The translations under genes and the position numbers were made by a program. This document shows, piece by piece, positions 1-8,200 of a stretch of DNA of 32,122 nucleotides; position 1 is the stretch's first letter; every line of letters starts with the position of its first letter. Under the pieces are notes generated by a model. The model worked only from the letters and a program-made list of their open reading frames with translations. It had not been told where the DNA came from and searched no databases. Origin of the DNA: Caryophanales bacterium UBA3210 (GTDB lineage: Bacteria > Bacillota_I > Bacilli_A > RFN20 > CAG-449); the NCBI GenBank assembly GCA_002363635.1, contig DEWM01000006.1:1-32122 (forward strand). The letters run 5' to 3'.

Positions 1-476
1 GAATTATTCTTTAAGACAAAATGAAACTGTTTGATCATTGATTCAGTTAATTTATAACTAGCCATATCAATCACTAAATCAATACATCTAAAATGATTAA
101 TTGTCTCAATTACATCATTTACATTTATAGTATTTTTAGAATTAATTGTTTTAGTTTCAAAAATATATCTAGTTTCATCATGAGTAAGTTTTGAACCTTC
201 AATATGATTTGAATTGTATGTCATTTCAATTTGAAGCTCATGATATATACCACCAGATCTTTTGGTATCCTTTTCCATTTTTAAAACATCTAATAATTTC
301 CTTTTAATATTAGTATGCCTAATTTGTCTTTCAGGTTTTTTTGCATCTTCAGGAATCAGCCATGTTTTACCATTTAATACTGCACCAGGTATTCTCCCCT
401 TACTACAGTAATCTCTAACACTTCTTTCTGAAATTTCCCATTTTAATGAAATTTCTTTAACTGTTTTATAATTCAT
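1..476 (-). CDS. Fic-family protein, N-terminal part (cut by window edge)
   Basis: Reverse-strand reading frame open from the ATG at 476 to the window edge (158 codons, C-terminus missing). Residues 1-48 look like a small helix-turn-helix that reads a short N-terminal signal (KEISLKWEISERSVRDYC, then GRIPGAV and WLIPEDAKKP). Residues 89-94 read SNHIEG, which fits the (S/T)xxxE(G/N) inhibitory motif of class II Fic proteins, followed by LTHDETRYIFE and a helical stretch ending ESMIKQFHFVLKN, as in Fic-domain N-terminal halves. The catalytic HPFxxGN(G/D)GR motif would lie beyond the left edge. Fic proteins transfer AMP or similar groups to target proteins. The start is supported by GGTGATAAG just upstream. 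Family call from motif and domain order; the target is unknown. Confidence 0.75.
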   Translation of the reverse strand, partial: MNYKTVKEISLKWEISERSVRDYCSKGRIPGAVLNGKTWLIPEDAKKPERQIRHTNIKRKLLDVLKMEKDTKRSGGIYHELQIEMTYNSNHIEGSKLTHDETRYIFETKTINSKNTINVNDVIETINHFRCIDLVIDMASYKLTESMIKQFHFVLKNN

Positions 477-494
477 ATACTTATCACCAACATT

Positions 495-500
495 ATTATA
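495..500 (-). promoter_or_regulatory. Probable -10 box for the fic-like gene
   Basis: Reverse strand reads TGTGG-TATAAT about 20 bases upstream of the ATG at 476. No good -35 hexamer is found at 16-18 bases, so this is a candidate only. Confidence 0.35.
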
Positions 501-531
501 CCACATTTCGGCAAAATATAAGTAGAAAACG

Positions 532-562
532 TACAAAGAAAAACGGCATATATTTTGCCGTT
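532..562 (-). terminator. Intrinsic terminator downstream of the AbiE operon
   Basis: On the reverse strand AACGGCA and TGCCGTT (arms 542-548 and 556-562, 7-base loop) form a perfect 7-bp stem followed by TTTTTCTTT. It lies about 130 bases downstream of the abiEii stop and before the fic-like gene, separating the two units. Confidence 0.7.
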
Positions 563-689
563 AATTTGTTTTTATTGCCGATTAGTGTGGTGGATATCTT
601 TTAAAGATAACGAACATATCGTCTCAACGTGAGATTCAAAGTTTTTAAAAGTGCTTCATACATATAAAAATCTGTTTTTATAATGTAAA

Positions 690-1601
690 TTAATTTTTAT
701 ATTTAAATAGGTTAATAATATCTATTAAAGAATCTTTTACAGTCTTATAATCTACTTTTTCAAATAATAAATTACATGTAATATCTTCATAATCAGATTT
801 ATAATAATCTTTTTCTACTATTTCCTTTAACACTTCAGCTAATGAAACATTGTCCATAGCAGATAAACATTTTTCATGAATCTTTCTTTCATTTTTAACC
901 TCATTAAAAAGTCTATAAAAGGCATCATTAAAAATAATATTATTCTTTATTTTATATAAATCATATAAATGTCTAGAATGTTCTGATTTTTCATTTACAA
1001 GATAATAATCAGCAATGGCAAATAATTTATCAATAAATGTTCTTTCTAATGATTGAACTCTAATTTTAAATGGTTCAAGGTTACATTCGGCAATAATTTT
1101 ATCATAGCCTCTTAATTTCATATATTCATAAATATATGATGACACTTCTTTTTCTACGCATGGAAATGATCTTATAAAAACTGCTGTCTCAATTATCAAA
1201 TTTGATTTTAAACTTTCACTCTTAAATAATGAATTGTAATCAATTATAAATCTATTAAAATCTCTTCTACTTCTTATATTATCAGAATTTAATAATTCAA
1301 AGTTTAATTCAGTAATTGAGTCTTTAATTGAATTACATAATTTTTTTCTTTCTGAATCAGTAGGGTGTTTCATAGTTTCGATATTTAAATCAATATCTTC
1401 AGAAAATCTTTCAATTAAATGGTAACATTTAGAAAGTGATGTTCCACCTTTAAATATCATATTATCAATTCTTTTTGATAACTCTTTTAGCATTATTGTT
1501 ACATAATAATCTTTTTCAATAATTGATACATCTATATTATAATAATTTGCTGTTTGAATAATTATTTCTTCAAATGATTTTCTATCATTATGCAATATCA
1601 T
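690..1601 (-). CDS. abiEii: AbiEii-family nucleotidyltransferase toxin
   Basis: Toxin half of a type IV toxin-antitoxin pair. AbiEii proteins are DNA-polymerase-beta-like nucleotidyltransferases; the studied relative MenT modifies tRNA. About 303 aa from the ATG at 1601. The signature GGTSLSK (about residues 52-58) followed by RFSEDIDL (about 65-72) is the GSx(n)DxD active-site arrangement, with the two metal-binding aspartates present. A TTG at 1619 would add six residues, but the ATG is better placed behind AAAGTGAGA. The gene overlaps the antitoxin by 14 bases, which indicates translational coupling. No truncation seen. Which nucleotide or RNA it acts on cannot be told from sequence. Confidence 0.88.
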   Translation of the reverse strand: MILHNDRKSFEEIIIQTANYYNIDVSIIEKDYYVTIMLKELSKRIDNMIFKGGTSLSKCYHLIERFSEDIDLNIETMKHPTDSERKKLCNSIKDSITELNFELLNSDNIRSRRDFNRFIIDYNSLFKSESLKSNLIIETAVFIRSFPCVEKEVSSYIYEYMKLRGYDKIIAECNLEPFKIRVQSLERTFIDKLFAIADYYLVNEKSEHSRHLYDLYKIKNNIIFNDAFYRLFNEVKNERKIHEKCLSAMDNVSLAEVLKEIVEKDYYKSDYEDITCNLLFEKVDYKTVKDSLIDIINLFKYKN

Positions 1602-2196
1602 ATATAATCTCACTTTCAACTAAATTTCTCATAACCTTATCAGGAAAAAAAGGTGAATATTTTGTAATTTCTTTTCTATTGATGCCTTTTTCTTTAATAT
1701 AATTAATAATTAATTTTTTTCTTTCTGCATTAAAATATTCTATTGAAAAAGAATTCATTAATTCTAAAAAAGATAAAACATAAATATTATCATTTGTAAT
1801 ATTAACCCTACTTTTTCTTAATATCACTTTTAAATTATTAATTGTAATCTCTCTTACTCTACTCTTTTCATTATTTGTATATATTTCTATAACATTAGGC
1901 ATTTGTGAAGTTATACCAACTTTATTAGCAAAAGATAAGCCAGAATAATATCCAGAATTATTAGACAAATATTTCTTTTCTATTATTCTTTGAGGGTTTA
2001 AAGAACTATTACCAAAGATAGTTTTTTCAGGGATATAATACATACCTCTTTCATATCTAACAATAAAACTAGAATTGACAAGTTTATTTAATTCTTTTTT
2101 TATCCATGGTAATGAATAATTATTAAATTTTATTTCTTCAAATGAAAATGGATTACTATATCCATATTTGTTTATTAGTGCATCATAAAGTGTCAT
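1588..2196 (-). CDS. abiEi: AbiEi-family antitoxin / transcriptional repressor
   Basis: 202 aa protein immediately upstream of and overlapping abiEii. The N-terminus (about residues 5-55) is a winged-helix-like segment ending in RYERGMYYIPE, as in AbiEi and related DUF6088 proteins. The middle SGYYSGLSFANKVGITSQMPNVIEIYTN matches the conserved AbiEi core, in which the protein asks whether a target is present and the C-terminal domain gives immunity. AbiEi proteins repress their own operon and neutralise AbiEii without binding it tightly (type IV mechanism). Translation starts behind a perfect AGGAGG. Family recognised from pattern and gene order. Confidence 0.85.
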   Translation of the reverse strand: MTLYDALINKYGYSNPFSFEEIKFNNYSLPWIKKELNKLVNSSFIVRYERGMYYIPEKTIFGNSSLNPQRIIEKKYLSNNSGYYSGLSFANKVGITSQMPNVIEIYTNNEKSRVREITINNLKVILRKSRVNITNDNIYVLSFLELMNSFSIEYFNAERKKLIINYIKEKGINRKEITKYSPFFPDKVMRNLVESEIIYDIA

Positions 2197-2219
2197 ATTT
2201 ATACCTCCTATTCGCTAAC

Positions 2220-2248
2220 ATTATACTTCGCTTTACATAATATGTCAA
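2220..2248 (-). promoter_or_regulatory. Consensus sigma-70/A promoter of the AbiE operon
   Basis: Reverse strand reads TTGACA (2243-2248), a 17-base spacer, then TATAAT (2220-2225): both hexamers and the spacing are perfect consensus. It is about 25 bases upstream of the abiEi start, leaving a short leader that contains AGGAGG. Such a strong promoter is expected for an autorepressed toxin-antitoxin operon. Confidence 0.8.
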
Positions 2249-2358
2249 ATTAGAGATAAAATGCTATAAAAACAATTTGCTGCTCCTAGAATACTAAAGA
2301 TTAAAGAAACCCATGATATATTTATTAAGAATTTAGAATACTTTGTATCAAATTTCAT
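2245..2358 (-). CDS. Small putative membrane protein (37 aa)
   Basis: Reading frame from ATG 2358 to TGA 2245. The first ten residues are polar (MKFDTKYSKF) and the rest forms one hydrophobic segment of about 25 residues (LINISWVSLIFSILG and onward). A TATAAT at 2395-2400 and AAGGAAGG about 25 bases upstream may drive it, but the ribosome site is too far for a good match, and a three-codon frame ATG-AAC-ATA-TGA overlaps the start. The frame is open a further ten codons upstream without a start codon, so it could instead be the tail of a lost membrane protein. No family recognised. A type I toxin-like peptide is possible but unproven. Confidence 0.25.
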   Translation of the reverse strand: MKFDTKYSKFLINISWVSLIFSILGAANCFYSILSLI

Positions 2359-2426
2359 ATGTTCATTTATTTTAAACGCCTTCCTTAATCACATATTATA
2401 TTCTCTAGTACGTCGGCCTATGAACT

Positions 2427-2448
2427 AAAAAAGAGTGATTACTCACCC
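2427..2448 (-). terminator. Terminator of gpsA
   Basis: Reverse strand GGGTGA (2443-2448) pairs with TCACTC (2433-2438), loop of four, followed by six T. The stem includes the last codons and stop of gpsA. Confidence 0.65.
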
Positions 2449-3434
2449 TTTAATTCATTATTCATTAATTCTAAGATTTTTTCTTTTGGATCTTTATTTT
2501 CAAATAATACTTCGTATACTGCATTAATAATTGGAGAATAGATGTTATTAGTTACACTGATATTATGTGCAATCTCACATGCATAGACACCTTCTACAGT
2601 CTTAGTGTTATTTGCTTTAAAATATTCTACACCTTTAGAACCAATTGTATAGCCTGCAGAATAGTTTCTAGATGTTTTAGAAGAGCAAGTTAAGATTAAG
2701 TCGCCTATACCTGCTAAGCCTAAACAAGTCTTCTCTAATCCTCCAAAATGAATGACATATCTAGATACTTCTGCTATACCTCTAGTAATTAAAGCAGATC
2801 TAGTATTTACTTTGCATCCAAGTCCATCTAATATACCTGATGCTAAAGCTATAACATTTTTTAATGCTGCACAGTATTCAGCGCCTATAACATCACTTAT
2901 TGTATAAACTCTAAAATAAGATGAAGAAAATACTTCTTGTACTTTTTTAGCAGTTTCTAAATCATCTGAAGAAGCAGTAATTGCAGTTAGTTGATGTTCC
3001 GCTACTTCTTCTGCAAATGAAGGACCAAGTAAAGATACTAACTTAACTGTCTTATTAGTAATTGCATTATTAATAACATAAGAGAATGTCTTACTTGTTT
3101 CTTTATCAAACCCTTTAGCGACATTAACGATAATAACATTATCATTAATAATATTATTAAGTTTATTAATTGTAGATACTAACGCAAAAGATGGTACTGC
3201 AAGTAATACTATAGAAGCATCCTTAACAGATTCTTCAAATGATAATGTTGCTCTAACATTATCATTAATACTAAAGCCATTATTAAAATATTTAGTATTA
3301 GTATGCTTAGTATTAATTTCATTTACTTCATCTTCATTAATACCATATATAACTACTTTATATCCATTATTACCAAGCAAATCTGCTAAAGCAGTTCCCC
3401 AAGCTCCTGATCCAATTACAGAAATCTTATTCAT
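2439..3434 (-). CDS. gpsA: Glycerol-3-phosphate dehydrogenase [NAD(P)+]
   Basis: Cytosolic enzyme that reduces dihydroxyacetone phosphate to sn-glycerol 3-phosphate, the backbone for phospholipids and teichoic-type polymers. 331 aa, the normal length. N-terminal Rossmann motif GSGAWG at residues 8-13; NVAKGFD with the substrate-contacting lysine K107; LGPSFAEE at 136-143; the catalytic lysine K192 in AALKNV; GIGDLILTC with D245 and the downstream SRN (255-257). All key residues are present. AGAGGT precedes the start. It stands alone between two terminators, so it appears to be a single-gene unit, a housekeeping gene inside an otherwise accessory stretch. Confidence 0.97.
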   Translation of the reverse strand: MNKISVIGSGAWGTALADLLGNNGYKVVIYGINEDEVNEINTKHTNTKYFNNGFSINDNVRATLSFEESVKDASIVLLAVPSFALVSTINKLNNIINDNVIIVNVAKGFDKETSKTFSYVINNAITNKTVKLVSLLGPSFAEEVAEHQLTAITASSDDLETAKKVQEVFSSSYFRVYTISDVIGAEYCAALKNVIALASGILDGLGCKVNTRSALITRGIAEVSRYVIHFGGLEKTCLGLAGIGDLILTCSSKTSRNYSAGYTIGSKGVEYFKANNTKTVEGVYACEIAHNISVTNNIYSPIINAVYEVLFENKDPKEKILELMNNELKGE

Positions 3435-3515
3435 AATTATCTTACCTCTTTATTGATTAATATTATCTTATAAAATAAGATAGGAGTTCAATAAAAAGTA
3501 TGAGTTTAAGGCAAT

Positions 3516-3561
3516 ATAAAAAGACTGTTATGCTACTACACATATACAGTCTAATAGTTTT
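3516..3561 (-). terminator. Hairpin terminator, probably bidirectional
   Basis: AGACTGT (3522-3528) and ACAGTCT (3546-3552) form a perfect 7-bp stem with a 17-base loop. The reverse strand continues TTTTTATA (end of the HigA/ImmA gene); the forward strand continues AATAGTTTTTTT. It separates the antitoxin gene from gpsA. Confidence 0.6.
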
Positions 3562-3591
3562 TTTAATAGACAATTATCTTAATAACTCAAT

Positions 3592-4652
3592 TTAATCAAT
3601 TGTAATTTGATAATGAACATTAAAATCTTTGTCATATGTGCCATATGGCACTAAGTTTTCTTTATGAAGTCTTCCAAGAACAATACAAGGATGAATTCCT
3701 ATTTTTTTGGCAAATAGACTAATAGAACTCTTTGACATGTCATTTTTATTAATAAATTCGTCCCATTTATCTTTAGGAATCAACATGTTAGCAGCCATTT
3801 TGTCTGCCTCATCATCCTCATTACCCTTCATATTAATTAAAGTCTCTCTTCTATGTTCCATAGGTACATGAGAGATTTCATGAAACAAAGTGAACCAAAA
3901 TAGGTCGGCACTCCCACCTCTATTAGAAACAGCAAGCATTACATTTTGTTTACTAAACCATTTTGTAGCGCCATAAATATTTGATTTTGAAAGATAAGGC
4001 AATAATATAAAAGATATTCCACACTCAGTTAAAATCTCTTGGAGTCTAGGATAAAATACTCTAGGTTCTTGAATAGTCATGCCTCTAATTTCTTCTATTG
4101 AACTTGTTAATAGTTTTTTGTCATATGCAATTCCATTCTTCTTTCGAGCTTCATTTAGAGCAAGTGCAATCCAAAAATTTTGAAAAAAGCAATCACTATC
4201 TTTTTGGGTATGTTGTTCCTTTAGACATACAAATGAATCTTTTCTATTAAGTAAAAGTAAACTATTTACATCAACTAATTTTCTACATTTAAAAACAATA
4301 TCTTCCTTACTATCACCATCAGAAATGTATTTAAAATCAAGAAGATATTTTTTTACTTTTTTTATTAAATTCCATTCTTTATCAATTTCGTTTTCTCTGT
4401 TTTTTCATTTAGAAATACATTATATTGATTTTGTAAATTTGTCCAATAGCTTAGTGAATTATCAAAATATTGTGATAATTTATATGCAACATCAAAAGTA
4501 ATATCACCTTTACCAGTGATAAGTGCAGATAACGTTCTTTCTGAAATTCCGGTTCTTGCAGCAAACTCTTTTGCGGTCATCTCCATTGCTTCTAAGGATT
4601 CTTTAATATAGATTCCTGGATGAAATCTTCTAATATTCGCCATAATGTTCAC
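3592..4652 (-). pseudogene. HigA-type antitoxin fused to ImmA/IrrE protease domain, split by a one-base frameshift
   Basis: Two reading frames make one gene. The first (ATG at 4652 or 4643 to stop at 4365, 95 aa) is a HigA/VapI helix-turn-helix: FHPGIYIKESLEAMEM, then AARTGISERTLSALITGKGDI and LSYWTNLQNQYN. The second frame is open from about 4400 to the stop at 3592; it holds a helical linker (DKEWNLIKKVKKYLLDF) and an ImmA/IrrE metallopeptidase with the zinc motif HEISH and DEADKMAANMLIP. Re-reading one base in the run of six T at 4400-4405 (six A on the coding strand) joins them into about 353 aa, the usual size of the HTH-ImmA family. The 3592-4080 part alone would lack its linker. It may be a true lesion, a sequencing error, or two separately translated products. 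Confidence 0.75.
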
Positions 4653-4992
4653 TTATCTCCTTTATTTTTATCTTTTTAACACTTTTCAAAAACATTTTTT
4701 CATTATCTGTAGGCTGTAAGATGTTATCATTCTCATCAATCATTTGAATTAAAAGTCTCCATTTACTTTTTTTCTTGTCTAATGATATAGAATAGTAATC
4801 TTTTAAATTACCTTTCTTATGTTCCATATAGAAAAACAAATTACTTTTAATATCGTATGCATTTTCAGCAGCTTCTAAAGCTCCTAAAAACATTAACATT
4901 CCTTCGGATATTGCTAAGCCGTATTTTTTCTTCATATATTTTTCATCTTCGTATTTTTCTTTTAGTTTAGAAGGGCTGAATTCATACTTCAT
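4630..4992 (-). CDS. RelE/ParE-superfamily (HigB-like) toxin
   Basis: 120 aa from the ATG at 4992 (an in-frame TTG one codon earlier is less likely). The C-terminal half DYYSISLDKKKSKWRLLIQM and KIKEISEHYGEY follows the HigB/RelE core: beta strands ending in an arginine-containing SKWRLLI strand and the terminal EISEHY motif. RelE-type toxins cut mRNA on the ribosome. It is longer than the usual 90 aa HigB because of a charged N-terminal extension and an ENDNILQPTDNEK insert. It overlaps the HigA start by 23 bases, giving toxin-first order as is normal for higBA. With the antitoxin frameshifted in its C-terminal part, the HTH half would still be made. Confidence 0.75.
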   Translation of the reverse strand: MKYEFSPSKLKEKYEDEKYMKKKYGLAISEGMLMFLGALEAAENAYDIKSNLFFYMEHKKGNLKDYYSISLDKKKSKWRLLIQMIDENDNILQPTDNEKMFLKSVKKIKIKEISEHYGEY

Positions 4993-5137
4993 CAATATTA
5001 TTTTTGCAATTAAATTACAATTTATGTAATTTGAAAAAGATGGCCGTTTAATTGATAATATTAATATAGTAGACTCACTTGAAGATCTTTTACCTTAGTC
5101 AAATAAAATACATTCTAATATAAAAATTGTTCTATTG

Positions 5138-5158
5138 TTTCAAACAGCCTGTTTGAAA
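5138..5158. promoter_or_regulatory. Perfect 10-bp palindrome upstream of higB, possible operator
   Basis: TTTCAAACAG-C-CTGTTTGAAA is a perfect inverted repeat with a single central base, about 145 bases upstream of the toxin start. It has no clear T-run in either direction, so it is more like a dimeric repressor site than a terminator. HigA proteins bind palindromes near higBA, but the distance is longer than usual. The rest of 4993-5281 holds no gene I can support. Confidence 0.35.
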
Positions 5159-5193
5159 TTATATTATTTTATATGGCTATCTTTTATGCATAC

Positions 5194-5239
5194 AAAAGTC
5201 TAAAACGACACAAGATAGATGAAACTACCATGTGTCGTT
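5194..5239 (-). terminator. Terminator of the large lipoprotein gene
   Basis: Arms AACGACACA (5204-5212) and TGTGTCGTT (5231-5239) form a perfect 9-bp stem with an 18-base loop. On the reverse strand it is followed by TTTTAGACTTTT. It lies about 45 bases past the stop of the lipoprotein gene. Confidence 0.75.
5202..5218. repeat. 17-bp direct repeat, copy 1 of 2
   Basis: AAAACGACACAAGATAG is found here, within the terminator of the large lipoprotein gene, and again at 9961-9977, just upstream of that gene's promoter. The two copies bracket a 4.7-kb block. Confidence 0.8.
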
Positions 5240-5281
5240 GGATTTATTGAAAGCTGATTAATTATAAATTTACAATTACTA

Positions 5282-8200
5282 TTAAGAAATATATCCATCT
5301 GATGAAATATTAGCCATTAACTGATAGATTGAATTTTTATATTCTAATTCATCTATTATGAGTATATGATTGCATTGATAACTTGAAGACCCGGTATGAG
5401 TATTAAGAGAATTTAAAATAGAAACATAATGTCTAGTTCCATCAAAATCAAAGTTTAATAAAACATCTTTATTATGATGATATCTGTTACTACCAATTTG
5501 CCAATTATTTATTGAAAAATCAGATGGATTTGATATCGGTATTCCTAATTTTACTTTGCTATTACTATTCTTATTTGCTGCTGCTTGAACAAAGTATAAA
5601 TAATAATCTGATAAAGTATAACGCATATATTTTGGCGAGGAAATTACAACATTTATATATTCATTAGTTCCGTTAATTAATTCATAATAATAACAAAATG
5701 GATTATAATCATTATCCCAACAATTAACATATCCTCCTAATGGTGTAAAATACATTTTAAATATGGAATCTTCATCAGTTCCTAAATATACAATTTGATT
5801 TTTCTTATCATACTCGAACCCATTATTTAAAAGATTTTTAATTTGATATGTATTCATACTATTAAGCAAATCTCTAAATAAATAAACGCTTTCTTGATCA
5901 CAATATTGATAAAGTAACGATACATAATTATGAGTTGTAGTATATATCATATCGTGGTCTGAAATTATGCATCCTGTTTGCACTCCGTCATTACCATAAT
6001 TAATTCCTGTATAACTCAAACTATCTAGATTTATACAAGATGAGAATACTGTAGAATCATGCTCAATATTATCTTTATCTAAATAATTTGAAACCGCACA
6101 TACTTTGACATGCATCATATCTGTTGCACCTTTATCGCCATATGATGTCCATTGGCATTCTTTAAATAATAAATAATTTGCAATACTTTCCCCATTAAAT
6201 GCATTTGAACTTAAATGCTTTTTAAAATAATCAACAAACGAAGCATCACTCACCCAAACAACATTTGAATTATCATCTCTAATTAAATTTCCTACGGCAT
6301 CAATTTGTCCAATTACAGTTGTGTAAATACCCATTTTTGCCGCCAATACCATTAAGTATGAAATTCTAACAAACCCATATTCATTATATTCACAATTATG
6401 TAATGGATACATATATCCAAAATATTTACTATTTCTATTAATACATATTGCTGCATATATTGATAAGTGAAATGTTGTGAAATCAATATAAACATCTCTA
6501 TCAGGATATTTATTCTTATACAATATCGCTTGCCAAATTAATAATCCTTCACCTATGTTAGGATTATTTTGAGGAACACCTGGTTCATAGGCAAAAGACT
6601 CAACTGAAACCTTCTTGCCATTAATATTTTCGAAAACATTAAGTTGTCTACCTTGAAAATTTAATTTGTTATTTAATCGCGGATAATTTTCGAAAGCAGA
6701 ATCTATCAATTCCTCTGATGAAGATTGAGAAATTGCATAAATATCTTCAAATTTTATTCCATCATCATACGAAGAACTTAAAGGTGCTGGTTGTTGTTTT
6801 GAAACATAATCATAATAATTTGTTTTTGATGCACTAACATCGTTTTTGGTGATCTTATTTACAAATGCACTATTCCAATAATTATCATCTAAATTTTCAA
6901 CCTGTAAATCATTCCATAGACTTGAATCATAATTTATTATTGCTTTGTTTGTATTTCCATAAACAATAGGTCCAGAATCTGCACTATTGCCATTTAAATC
7001 TATTCCAATAATATCAATAGTGGTACCTGTTGTTGTTATATAAATGACACCGCCTTGTTTTGCAGAATTATTTTCAAATAAAATTGATTCCAAATTCAAA
7101 AGTGATGCTTGAGAAATATAAATTGCTCCACCATAATTAGATGAGATATTATTTGTAATTTCACTATCACAAATATATGATTTTTCTAAAGCACCTGTAT
7201 ATACATATAATGCTGCACCATTATTTGATGAAGTATTTTCATCAAAAATAGATTGGTACGCATTCATTTTTGCATTAGTATATAATGCTATACCACCGCC
7301 ATTTTTTGCTTTGTTCTCTTTAATTGTAGAAGAATATAATTTTAATTCAGATTTATTAATGTAAATTGCACCGCCATAATTTGTTGCAATATTTTGTTTT
7401 AATATTACATTATTTAAAATCGCGTTACTTTCTGAATATAAAGCTATACCACCACCATTGTATAGTGAATTATTAGATATTAAATTACCTGAATCATATT
7501 CAATAATTCCGCCAGTAGAATATAACGCGCCTCCACCATAGTTTGTCGAATTAGAGGTGTTATTACTAAAATCAACATTTTTTAAATAAATAGAATTACT
7601 TGCTAAATATAAAGCTCCACCATTACCTACTGCATTATTACCTGTAAATGAACAATCAAACAATTGAATATTTTGACCAGTAGTATTTCTACTAGTTATA
7701 TATATAGCACCGCCATAATTTGAAGATGAATTATTTAAGAAAGATGTTTCCTTTAGAGTAACTAATGATTCTAAAGTAGAAGAACTTGTATACGAAATAT
7801 AAATCGCACCACCATTTTTTCCAATCGTATTTTCATTAAATTGAGAATTAATTATAGTTAATCTTGAACTATGTAGCGAAATTGCTCCACCATTTGATGA
7901 AGATGAATTCGCTAAATTACTCTCAAAAGTGCTATTTGTTATAGTTAAATTGCTTTCTCCAGTTTCATAAATAGCACCTCCTTCACCTAAAGCAGAATTG
8001 CCAGTAAAGTTAGAATCACTAATTGAGACTTCGCTCTTTCTAGAAATATAAAGAGCACCACCATGCATATCGGAATTAGTTCCATCTTTATCAATAGAAC
8101 TATTATTTCTAAATGAACAATTTGTTAATGAAGCAATACAACCGTATTCATAGGTATCATCAGAAGTAGAAACACCTAAAGCACCGCCTCTATTGGCGGT

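Noticed and set aside
595..635. Small palindrome (TATCTTT/AAAGATA) and a 20-codon frame between fic and abiEii
   Set aside because: Too short in such AT-rich sequence to claim as operator or gene.
4365..4420. Programmed -1 frameshift in the HigA/ImmA gene
   Set aside because: The six-A run is not an X-XXY-YYZ slippery heptamer in the right register (codons are GAA-AAA-ACA), and I see no strong stimulatory hairpin after it.
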